Shown one piece after another: positions 30,145 to 37,671 of a stretch of 40,148 nucleotides of DNA. Numbering within the stretch: the stretch's first letter is position 1; every line of letters begins with the position of its first letter. Source of the DNA: Bacteroidales bacterium UBA1223 (lineage in GTDB: Bacteria; Bacteroidota; Bacteroidia; Bacteroidales; P3); assembly GCA_002309155.1 (NCBI GenBank), contig DBXB01000057.1, forward strand, positions 944 to 41,091. Direction: 5' to 3'. The notes beneath the pieces were generated by a model that made no database searches, had not been told where the DNA came from, and saw only the letters and a program-made list of their open reading frames with translations. The translations under genes and the position numbers were made by a program.

Positions 30145-32367
30145 CTAATTACCTTCCATCAACTGCGACCAAGTGGCAAACCAAGGTTTCATGGTTGCAC
30201 CACCTTTTGACAATGCCTTTAATTTCTTATATTCTTGAGATTTCGAAGTGTCGAACTGGTAAACAAGATAATATTCACTATTCAGCGAAGAAAAACCCTT
30301 ATCTTCCAATGTTTTGCGAGAGAAAAAACTCGGACCTGCCCTTTTCAATTTGAAAAGGGTGCCATCGGTGCCGTTGTGCAACATTACATATTTGGCGTTC
30401 ACCGAGTTTGGCTCAAGTACTATTGATCCAGCCGCTTCGTCGGTTCTCACATAACATAAGCCTTTCTCCTTCATCTTCGCCAGCTTCTCCTTATTTGCAA
30501 AGTTGACCAGTACCACATCGTCAGGGTCTTGGTAAGCCAATCCGTGCTGCGGAGCCACATTCTTGTACAGATAAGTTTTCATCCGGCTCCGTTTCAGCCA
30601 TTCGGTTATCTGTTCGCGCAATGCTTGTTCGCTACTGTTGGGGTCAACGGCGATTCCGTCCGAAGGCCTCAATGGGAACGCTCCGATGCCGATGGCTTTG
30701 ATGGATTGGTAGTAACGCGATTTCTCAAACTCCTCGCGTGTGTAGTTACCAGGGAAGAGTACATATCCTCCTATCACCTCGCGTTTGGGTTTCTGGTTGG
30801 TTGGGTCGATATAATAGATGGCATCACGGTAGCGGTGCATCTGGTCGATAGCGTCGCTGGGTGGGATGTCCAAATCGTCGGGATGGGTGTCGCTGATTCG
30901 GTATTTTGCATCGAATAGGAAAGTGTATTGAATGTCTCGCTGCCGTTTGGTAAGCCTCAAAACAATATCGGGTCGTTGCTGCGTGGTGAACGTTGTGGTT
31001 CCACCAATAGCCGAAACTGCACTTCCGTCATCTTCCCTTACGGGAGCATTATACAGCACCGATGCCAACTCCACATTGTCTTCCGTCCGTAGGAAGGTAA
31101 CCTCCGAGCGGGTTCCCCAATTCAAATCGCGAATGAACTGCGGCGTTAAACTCTTGCCTTTGTATTGTGCAACCGCAGTATCACCAAGCAGGTCGGAAAC
31201 GATGTTCTTCACCTTTAGGAAACACCATATCTCATACAACATGGCGATATCCTTCGTCTCCAACTTATTAACGCCCTCCTCCAATTCATATCCGCACAGT
31301 AGCTCAATCCATTTCTGGTAGATGGTTCGGTAGTTGATGGATTTCTTCATCACCAATGAATCCTGCGCAAATCCCTTGAAGGCTCCAATGTTGCGGAAGA
31401 ATGGATGACTTACCAATCGCTGCAGCTCTTCGCCCATCTCCTCGAGTCGGCACTCCATTATCTTGGATTTGGCCACGCTGTTTCTGATATGCTGACTCAC
31501 TACGTTGAAACGTTGAAGCGTTTGCCCCATCACAAACTTCAAGAAACGGTTCTCTACGGTGTCGTTGGTGTGACAGAGTTCGTGAGTGCGGTACAAGTGG
31601 TGTGGATCGTCCTTGAATTCGTAATACTCATTCTCTAACTCCCGTTCCACCCATCTCAGTCGCTCCTGCCGCTCATAACTCACTTTGTCATGTAGCTTTC
31701 TTCGGGGTGAGTTGATTATTTGACGGCAGGCCTTGGTGAGGTCATCAAAGCATGATTGGAATATCTGCCACCAAATCAAGTCGGTCGACTCGCCGCTTCG
31801 GGTGCGGAAGTTGATGTAGGTTTCGCGCATAAAGGCGAACGACAGCATGCTGTATTCCCTCTCTATGTCGCGAATTATCCATTCCATATCCGTGCGGTAA
31901 TCCATCTTGTAGCTCAGCACCTCGGTGGTGAATCGAAGGCTTTGGGGTCTTCCGTTTTTCTTGTATTGAAGGCTGATGTCGGTCTTTCCTACTTGGTTAC
32001 CGAATCCGATAGCTCCGAACAACAGATTCCCGTCGCTGCTCAGTTGTGCATCCTTCGACACATTGCAGAACATCAGCGACATCTCGCCCACATCCTCTCC
32101 ACCTTGTATCAGCACGGGATATTGAGTATTCTCAAAGAAAACAGCCTCACGCACCAGCTGCTTGCTTTCGCTTTCGTGTCCGTTGAAAACAAAGCTGGCG
32201 TTCTTTTGTGGGGTGACAAATTCGGCAGTCAGTTTCTCGTTACCCCGCTCCACTCGCAGATTTTCCATCGCCTTGCGTATGCGGTCGATGGTTTTGTCGC
32301 ACGAAAAACGCATCCGGACATCGTCGTTCCGAATTTCAAAGCTGAATATGTCCCCTCTGGTTTCCAT
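30145..32367 (-). CDS. McrC/R2.LlaJI-like restriction subunit: DUF2357 with PD-(D/E)XK nuclease domain
   Basis: This 740-residue protein has an N-terminal DUF2357-type region (to about 300), a helical middle with LYEIWCFLKVKNIV (about 378-391), and a DUF524/PD-(D/E)XK nuclease core in which RPDIVL (465-470) and FDAKYR (485-490) supply the Asp and Asp-x-Lys catalytic residues. A C-terminal domain of about 200 residues follows. It is the expected DNA-cutting partner of the McrB-like AAA+ protein encoded directly upstream: the stop of that gene and the ATG of this one are adjacent, so translation is coupled. As the last gene of the five-gene operon, it is made after both methyltransferases. The cleaved site cannot be told from sequence. 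Confidence 0.85.
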   Translation of the reverse strand: METRGDIFSFEIRNDDVRMRFSCDKTIDRIRKAMENLRVERGNEKLTAEFVTPQKNASFVFNGHESESKQLVREAVFFENTQYPVLIQGGEDVGEMSLMFCNVSKDAQLSSDGNLLFGAIGFGNQVGKTDISLQYKKNGRPQSLRFTTEVLSYKMDYRTDMEWIIRDIEREYSMLSFAFMRETYINFRTRSGESTDLIWWQIFQSCFDDLTKACRQIINSPRRKLHDKVSYERQERLRWVERELENEYYEFKDDPHHLYRTHELCHTNDTVENRFLKFVMGQTLQRFNVVSQHIRNSVAKSKIMECRLEEMGEELQRLVSHPFFRNIGAFKGFAQDSLVMKKSINYRTIYQKWIELLCGYELEEGVNKLETKDIAMLYEIWCFLKVKNIVSDLLGDTAVAQYKGKSLTPQFIRDLNWGTRSEVTFLRTEDNVELASVLYNAPVREDDGSAVSAIGGTTTFTTQQRPDIVLRLTKRQRDIQYTFLFDAKYRISDTHPDDLDIPPSDAIDQMHRYRDAIYYIDPTNQKPKREVIGGYVLFPGNYTREEFEKSRYYQSIKAIGIGAFPLRPSDGIAVDPNSSEQALREQITEWLKRSRMKTYLYKNVAPQHGLAYQDPDDVVLVNFANKEKLAKMKEKGLCYVRTDEAAGSIVLEPNSVNAKYVMLHNGTDGTLFKLKRAGPSFFSRKTLEDKGFSSLNSEYYLVYQFDTSKSQEYKKLKALSKGGATMKPWFATWSQLMEGN

Positions 32368-33999
32368 TTATGCCCAATAGGAAACAAAGTGCTCCCGTTC
32401 AAGCGTACGGTACATTGTGTTGATTTTCTTCTCGGTCGATGATTCTGTCCCGATGTATTCTCTCACAATTGCACGCAGACAGTTCAATAGGTTGAGTCGG
32501 TCTTCACCGGCATCGGTGATTTTTTCTCTGCCAATGGATGCCACCACTTGGTCGTTTTCGTCGACAGCCAGACGGTTGTCGTCGCCCTCGATACGCGACA
32601 ATATCTTCATCAGCGTGAATTCGTCCAAGGCTTTGTTGGTGTTGAAATTCTCTCCTGCGAATTCTCGGCTTGCAGCCACATAGAGCAGCGCCTCGTTGGC
32701 AGCACGGTAACCCAGTTTGAACGGTGTTCCATCCAGAAGGTTGTTGACGGTCTTCAGATAGTCGACTACCATCCTGCTCTCTATCTTATCCTTAACCTCC
32801 GATGCCTGTTGCGGACGTTTCACCAGCAATTCGTTGAGATCGGTAAGCAGCGGGAACTGCTCACTTTCGCCCGAAAGAAACTTATCATAATCAACCTCGT
32901 TCATCTCCACCGACATTGCCCTATCCAGCACCTTGCGCGAGAATGAGAATGTCGTCTCATCCATATTCACCGTACCCATCACCATCAAGTTTTGGGGCAG
33001 AGTGAGACCTTTCTCGTAAAGATGTATCGCCAATGGATTTTTGTCGATGGGGTCAGCGTCACCAAGCAGTTCAATAAGCATTGCTTTGCCCTCTTTCTCG
33101 CCAAAATCCTTGAACGGCTTGATGATGGGGTCGGTGATATATTCTCCGTTTTCATCAGTTGAGCGAGACTCAATAGCGCTGAGGAATTCGGCAAAATATT
33201 CTTCCACAGGGGCAAGATTCATCTCATCCAAGCAAAGGAAATAAGGGGTATCTTTATCTTGCCAAGCTTTCACAATAAACTTCACGAAAGGCGTAAACTC
33301 GTACTTTCTCGAGATGTTGGAGTAGAATCCCACCACATCCATCGAATTGTGCCAGTTGGGCTTCACCTGGATTAGCTCAAAATTCTCTGGGCGGTTATCT
33401 TTCCAGCGGTCTTCTTCGTTGTTGTAATGCTGTGTGGTAGTTGCTTGTGCCAGTTTCCTTACGATGCGACTCTTGCCAGTACCTGAAATGCCTGCCAACA
33501 ACATGAACGGTTTGGTGCGAAGGGCGGTAAGATAGTGGCGGTATTCATTGTTATAGTTTATTCTACGAATTTGCCTTTCTTGAATCTCAAATGTATTTGA
33601 ATTGTTTTCAATAGAGACATTAATGGTTTGAGATATCCAATTACAAAAAACAGATTCTTTAAAATGCATCAAAAGATAATAAGAGTATGGTCTCTTATTG
33701 CTCATTATCAATACATCTGATAATTCCTTGTATGTATTATCTTTAATATACCCCTTTAAGGTATCAATATTTACACTTTGGTCACACACAAATACAACTA
33801 TCGGTGAATTATATCGCATTTGTTCGCTAACACGATTGCCGATGGCTCTTGGATCTGTAACATGCGATACGCTACAAGAAACATGGAAATTGTATTCTGC
33901 CCACTGTTTGATATCTTTCCCCTTTGAGCTATTACGAGGGTTCGCATTGATAAGAGCATCAACTGCGCTTTCGAATTGATTTAAAATAGTATTATCCAT
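32368..33999 (-). CDS. McrB/R1.LlaJI-like AAA+ NTPase restriction subunit
   Basis: This 543-residue protein has an N-terminal domain (1-150) probably for DNA binding and then a McrB-type AAA+ motor. Walker A is GISGTGKS at 170-177, Walker B is YFLCLDEMNLAPVEEYF (Asp258, Glu259), and a sensor-region motif GTVNMDETTFSFSRKVLDRA stands where McrB has MNTADRS. It is the motor that would translocate DNA and activate the adjoining nuclease. Whether it uses GTP, as McrB does, is uncertain because the GTP-specific signature differs. It starts 1 nt after the first methyltransferase stop and abuts the nuclease gene. The presence of two companion methyltransferases favours an LlaJI-like system over a methyl-directed McrBC system. 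Confidence 0.88.
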   Translation of the reverse strand: MDNTILNQFESAVDALINANPRNSSKGKDIKQWAEYNFHVSCSVSHVTDPRAIGNRVSEQMRYNSPIVVFVCDQSVNIDTLKGYIKDNTYKELSDVLIMSNKRPYSYYLLMHFKESVFCNWISQTINVSIENNSNTFEIQERQIRRINYNNEYRHYLTALRTKPFMLLAGISGTGKSRIVRKLAQATTTQHYNNEEDRWKDNRPENFELIQVKPNWHNSMDVVGFYSNISRKYEFTPFVKFIVKAWQDKDTPYFLCLDEMNLAPVEEYFAEFLSAIESRSTDENGEYITDPIIKPFKDFGEKEGKAMLIELLGDADPIDKNPLAIHLYEKGLTLPQNLMVMGTVNMDETTFSFSRKVLDRAMSVEMNEVDYDKFLSGESEQFPLLTDLNELLVKRPQQASEVKDKIESRMVVDYLKTVNNLLDGTPFKLGYRAANEALLYVAASREFAGENFNTNKALDEFTLMKILSRIEGDDNRLAVDENDQVVASIGREKITDAGEDRLNLLNCLRAIVREYIGTESSTEKKINTMYRTLEREHFVSYWA

Positions 34000-34000
34000 A

Positions 34001-35155
34001 TTATTTCAATTTCGTAATGTATTCATTTAATGTATTATAAAAGTATTGAGGGTGCTTAAGATGTCCTTCTCGCAACCTTTTTACAAAACCGTTTGTTGCT
34101 TTTAGGGATAATGGAGTCATTGTTTCTTGCATATAATCCTCTAACTTATATTCGGTTTTTAATGGATACAATGTCGATTTTGATTCATAGATATCAGATC
34201 CAATACACCAGGCAGCTTTAGGCCAATTAGAACCAGGAATATGTATCCTATCTTTGGAGCAATCATATGAAGATGGATGCACCATCTTATTTGCAATCCA
34301 TGAAACCGTGTCAACCGTTACCGCATTGCCTATTAGTTTCCATCTGGCAGTTTTTTTTGCTATTTCTTCTGTTGGGAGAGTCCAATTTCGAGGAAAACCT
34401 TGTAGTGCTTCTGCATCACAAATATTTGGCATAGCAACCACCCCGTTGGGGAAAGCTATTGCGGGAGGCGAAGGAATACCTATTGTAGATCCTGCTTTGA
34501 TGGTTGGAATTGCATTCTGTACAAGCCCAAGGGCGTTTTTTCCTTCCGTCCAATAAAAGCCAAGCGGCGCATCAAAAGCATCATAGTTAACGGTGCCTAT
34601 GGATTGATTGTAATTGTCACTTAATAGAACATTACGCGGATCGTGAGTTAATGATGCAACAATGAAAACTCGAGCTCGATGTTGCGGAACAAAAGCAATA
34701 GAGTCTATTGTTCTATATGCCCATTTATATCCCAGTTGACGTAATTCAGAAGTGATTTTTTCAATCGTTTCGCCTTTGTTGAGTCGTAGCATAAATGACA
34801 CATTCTCAATGACCACCCACTCTATTTTTTGGGTTTTTAGAAGGCGAAAGACCTCCTTAACCAAAGAAGAACGAGTCCCCAACATGCCTTTCTTTTCCCC
34901 GACAGAGCTCAAATCCTGACAAGGGAAACCTGCACATAAAATTTCTGTGTTGTCCGGTAGGGTTTTGATGTCCCTAATATCACCAACTAATGGAATTGAC
35001 GAGAAACGATTCTTAAGTATATATTGAGCAACATTATCTATTTCACACATTAAAATTGTGTTCGCAATTTTTTCAAAAGCGAGTTCAAACCCTCCAATGC
35101 CAGCAAATAGGCTTACAAGTCTGTATTTCTTATGATTATTATTACATTTTCTCAT
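34001..35155 (-). CDS. DNA (cytosine-5-)-methyltransferase 1
   Basis: This 384-residue C5-cytosine methyltransferase has motif I RLVSLFAGIGGFELAFEK, the catalytic motif IV AGFPCQDLSSVGEKKG with the nucleophile Cys in PCQ, motif VI VIENVSFML, motif VIII PQHRARVFIVAS and motif X LIGNAVTVDTVSW. The target-recognition region (about 225-330) is short. DNA is clearly more A/T-rich than the neighbouring housekeeping genes, a sign of transfer. Its ATG at 35155 lies 14 nt inside the end of the second methyltransferase gene. It should protect one strand or one half of an asymmetric recognition site, with its partner protecting the other. Confidence 0.93.
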   Translation of the reverse strand: MRKCNNNHKKYRLVSLFAGIGGFELAFEKIANTILMCEIDNVAQYILKNRFSSIPLVGDIRDIKTLPDNTEILCAGFPCQDLSSVGEKKGMLGTRSSLVKEVFRLLKTQKIEWVVIENVSFMLRLNKGETIEKITSELRQLGYKWAYRTIDSIAFVPQHRARVFIVASLTHDPRNVLLSDNYNQSIGTVNYDAFDAPLGFYWTEGKNALGLVQNAIPTIKAGSTIGIPSPPAIAFPNGVVAMPNICDAEALQGFPRNWTLPTEEIAKKTARWKLIGNAVTVDTVSWIANKMVHPSSYDCSKDRIHIPGSNWPKAAWCIGSDIYESKSTLYPLKTEYKLEDYMQETMTPLSLKATNGFVKRLREGHLKHPQYFYNTLNEYITKLK

Positions 35156-36437
35156 ATGCCCCGTCTATTTTTAAAATATTCTTGCAAGCATATTCAATCA
35201 ATAACGGTGGAACACTTTCTCCTATAACCTCACAGCACATTACTCGAGAAATCGGTTTTTTGTCAATGGTGAAACTATAGTTATAATTATTAATTGATTG
35301 GAGAATCATGCCCTCATAAACAGATAGAACTCTGTTTTGATCCGGGTGTATCTTCTTGTCTGAAGCTTCGTATTGGAAATTTTGAGTTAGGGTTGGAGAT
35401 GGTACCTCCCAAGACATTCGCCTATATGCACTGTCAAATCCCCTGATTAGCCTTCTCTCGTTGGTTTTAGAATCTATCATGCTAGGGCGAGGCAACAGAG
35501 CACCACATTTTGCACAAAAAATAGGAGTGTCCTTTCTTGATTGATGCCTACCGTCTTCCATGCACATTCCATGTCTAGGGGTCTTATCATATCCACATTT
35601 GACACATTGATTGTTATAGGCAGTTTCGTTAGCTGGAGTATTACATACCCACCAAAACTTATCTGGTTTCATGATAGGTACAACATGCCATTTGATATTA
35701 GGACATTCATTTTTCCCCTTTTCTGCTGATAAATATGGTAGTTTACCAATGGCTTCTTTTAATGATACCCAATTTTTCAATGTCCCAGATGCGATTTCAG
35801 AATGCGTCCTTGGGGGCAAAAAAGACCCATGTTTTTTGAAGTATCTTTTGCCTTTTTCACTTTTTGTGAATATTGTAATTAATCGAACTCGCGTTTGTGG
35901 AATTCCATAATCTGCACAATTCACGACTTCAGCACAACCCAGATAATCTGGTGATAGTTCATCTTTTATATAGTCAATAATATTTTGATAGTCATCAGAT
36001 TCGGTCCTAATAATAGTGTCTTGCATTGTTTGGACATTCTCAAAAAGAACCCAATCTGGTCTTAGTTTTTTTATTATTCTCAATGTGGGAATAATTAATC
36101 TATTACGAGGGTCCTCTTTGGGTCTTCTTCCTGCTCTTATCTCTGCCAAAAGTTTCCCTAATCCATTGAATGACATTCCTTGACATGGGGGGGTCGCATA
36201 TACTAAAAATGGAGCACCAACTTTTTTGGATTTCCACTTATCTATAATATCTTGTTCTTTGTCCCAAATGTCACCACAAATACTTTCTGTTTCAGGGAAA
36301 TTTTCGTGATATAAGTCGCATCGATTCTTAAGTAATTCATTACTTAAAAGAATATCCATTCCACAGGCTTTTATCCCAAGTTCTCCAATGCCTGCAGATG
36401 AGAAAAGACTTAACACGTTATATTTATTCTTGGGCAT
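35142..36437 (-). CDS. DNA (cytosine-5-)-methyltransferase 2 with zinc-ribbon-like insert
   Basis: The product is 431 residues from the ATG at 36437 (MPKNKYNVLSLFSSAGIG). A TTG at 36446 overlapping the upstream stop is possible but adds only three residues. Motif I is SLFSSAGIGELGIKA, motif IV ATPPCQGMSFNG, motif VI LFENVQTM, motif VIII PQTRVRLITIF and motif IX PSPTLTQNF. Between VIII and IX the recognition region holds CVKCGYDK and CAKCGALLPR about 35 residues apart, a likely zinc ribbon. DNA is A/T-rich. It is a different subfamily from methyltransferase 1, which supports recognition of an asymmetric site by two enzymes. Confidence 0.92.
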   Translation of the reverse strand: MPKNKYNVLSLFSSAGIGELGIKACGMDILLSNELLKNRCDLYHENFPETESICGDIWDKEQDIIDKWKSKKVGAPFLVYATPPCQGMSFNGLGKLLAEIRAGRRPKEDPRNRLIIPTLRIIKKLRPDWVLFENVQTMQDTIIRTESDDYQNIIDYIKDELSPDYLGCAEVVNCADYGIPQTRVRLITIFTKSEKGKRYFKKHGSFLPPRTHSEIASGTLKNWVSLKEAIGKLPYLSAEKGKNECPNIKWHVVPIMKPDKFWWVCNTPANETAYNNQCVKCGYDKTPRHGMCMEDGRHQSRKDTPIFCAKCGALLPRPSMIDSKTNERRLIRGFDSAYRRMSWEVPSPTLTQNFQYEASDKKIHPDQNRVLSVYEGMILQSINNYNYSFTIDKKPISRVMCCEVIGESVPPLLIEYACKNILKIDGAYEKM

Positions 36438-36442
36438 TATAT

Positions 36443-37261
36443 TCAATCTATCAATTGTTCCTTCAGCTTAAAGGCTTCGGGATCTATTGCCATTTGGTAT
36501 ATTTTGATATTAGGATTGCGTTCTTTTGCAACCTTTATCATCTTTTCTTTGTCTTTGTTGTCCATATTTATACCCAGGTAGATGGATTCGAAGCATTCCC
36601 CGCCAATCTCTAGAAATGCACGAACTGTCTTCCAATCCATCGATTTCTCCATGCCTTTCTGCGTGCAAAATAGTTTTTTGAACTTCATACATATGGATTT
36701 GTCTTCCTCATACAGTCCCGGCAGAAGCCGCATATGTTCGGGAGAGGGATCGTAAGCAATGAAGCGAACTTCCTGCTCATGCTGCCAAGCCTTTGCCTTG
36801 GTGGACAACTGGTAGCGGAAGAAGTCTTTGGCATCATGGAAGTAATCAGGCTTCTCAATGATGTCTCTGTACTGCACTTCCATTTCCAATGCACCAATAA
36901 AGACATTGCACATGATTTTTGAAAGATACTTTTGAGCCTTTTCCATATCCAAGCCTACGCACACACCACGGTGATTGCCGTAGTAGCTCCACATCAGCAA
37001 GGAATCGTGGATTTTCGACAGGCTGCATATCCAGGTTTTATTTCTCTGGTTCTCCATGTCGGTTTCTCCTTTCAGTTTAAGGAAATCGGTAGGAGGCCAG
37101 TTATGCTTGTTCGTCGGAGCATTAGAATAGTCGAACAAAGCAGGATGGCAGTCAAACGGGTCATTTAGCCGTGTGGCATTAGTGAACATAAGATTGCTGT
37201 TGTACAGCATCATCAATCCACCATTTGCATCAAGGTATTTATATAACTTGTTTTCGCCCAT
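36443..37261 (-). CDS. DUF2971-domain protein, first gene of the restriction-modification operon
   Basis: This 272-residue cytoplasmic protein has DUF2971 signatures: NKLYKYLDANGGLMMLYNSN, LMFTNATRLNDPFDCHPALF, WICSLSKIHDSLLMWSYYGN, HRGVCVGLDME and a later QLSTKAKAWQHEQEVRFIAY. The domain is widespread in accessory and defence regions but its activity is not established as far as I know. It is preceded by a strong promoter, and its stop is 5 nt before the ATG of methyltransferase 2, so it is the promoter-proximal gene of the five-gene unit. That position suggests a role tied to the system, such as an accessory effector or control protein, though chance insertion is possible. Confidence 0.8.
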   Translation of the reverse strand: MGENKLYKYLDANGGLMMLYNSNLMFTNATRLNDPFDCHPALFDYSNAPTNKHNWPPTDFLKLKGETDMENQRNKTWICSLSKIHDSLLMWSYYGNHRGVCVGLDMEKAQKYLSKIMCNVFIGALEMEVQYRDIIEKPDYFHDAKDFFRYQLSTKAKAWQHEQEVRFIAYDPSPEHMRLLPGLYEEDKSICMKFKKLFCTQKGMEKSMDWKTVRAFLEIGGECFESIYLGINMDNKDKEKMIKVAKERNPNIKIYQMAIDPEAFKLKEQLID

Positions 37262-37297
37262 TACTCATTCTGCTATCTTGTGCAATTAAATAATGTG

Positions 37298-37329
37298 CAA
37301 AGATACGAAAGTTTCTTAAACCGAGCAAA
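37298..37329 (-). promoter_or_regulatory. Promoter of the five-gene restriction-modification operon
   Basis: The minus strand reads TTTG (complement of 37326-37329), 20 bp, then TATCTTTG (complement of 37298-37305), both matching the Bacteroidetes consensus. The leader to the ATG at 37261 is about 30 nt. The spacer 37330-37671 beyond it shows no gene, only two copies of CGGCAAAAGAAAAG and a G/C-rich CGCGC-gac-GCGCG patch at 37406-37418. Confidence 0.6.
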
Positions 37330-37644
37330 GAGAAAATGAATTATCTTTTTCGAGGTGCCGAAACGTGGACGAAGTCAAGATTATTTAAAACAGCAAAATA
37401 TAATTCGCGCGACGCGCGTACGAGGATGGCTGTTGCAGTTAAACAGATGGATACCATGCTGATTTACAGCCTTGATGTAATTGGCGTGAAAAAATTTGCG
37501 GTGAGGGAGCGTTAAGAAGCGGACTTGTCTGAACAATCTCGGCAAAAGAAAAGAGAAGCAAATACTAAGTTTCTTTTCCCCATAAATAATCGGCAAAAGA
37601 AAAGTGGTATAATCAAAACCGTAATTGCTGACTGGGCAATTTGC

Positions 37645-37666
37645 AGAGACTATCTGTCTCTTTAAT
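37645..37666. terminator. Weak hairpin after the adhesin gene
   Basis: AGAGAC and GTCTCT pair over a 5-nt loop close to the 3' end of the gene at 37672. A second small stem, AATTGC with GCAATT (37623-37641), lies beyond it. Neither has a strong T-tract on the minus strand, so termination is only possible, not clear. Confidence 0.3.
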
Positions 37667-37671
37667 AAAGG

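Noticed and set aside
37406..37418. CGCGC-gac-GCGCG patch containing GACGC, the LlaJI recognition sequence, upstream of the operon promoter
   Set aside because: A single pentamer in this spacer is expected by chance, and the recognition site of this system is unknown, so it cannot be called an operator.
37381..37596. 71-codon minus-strand open frame upstream of the restriction-modification operon
   Set aside because: The translation has no domain or signal character, no start context, and runs across simple sequence with duplicated CGGCAAAAGAAAAG stretches.
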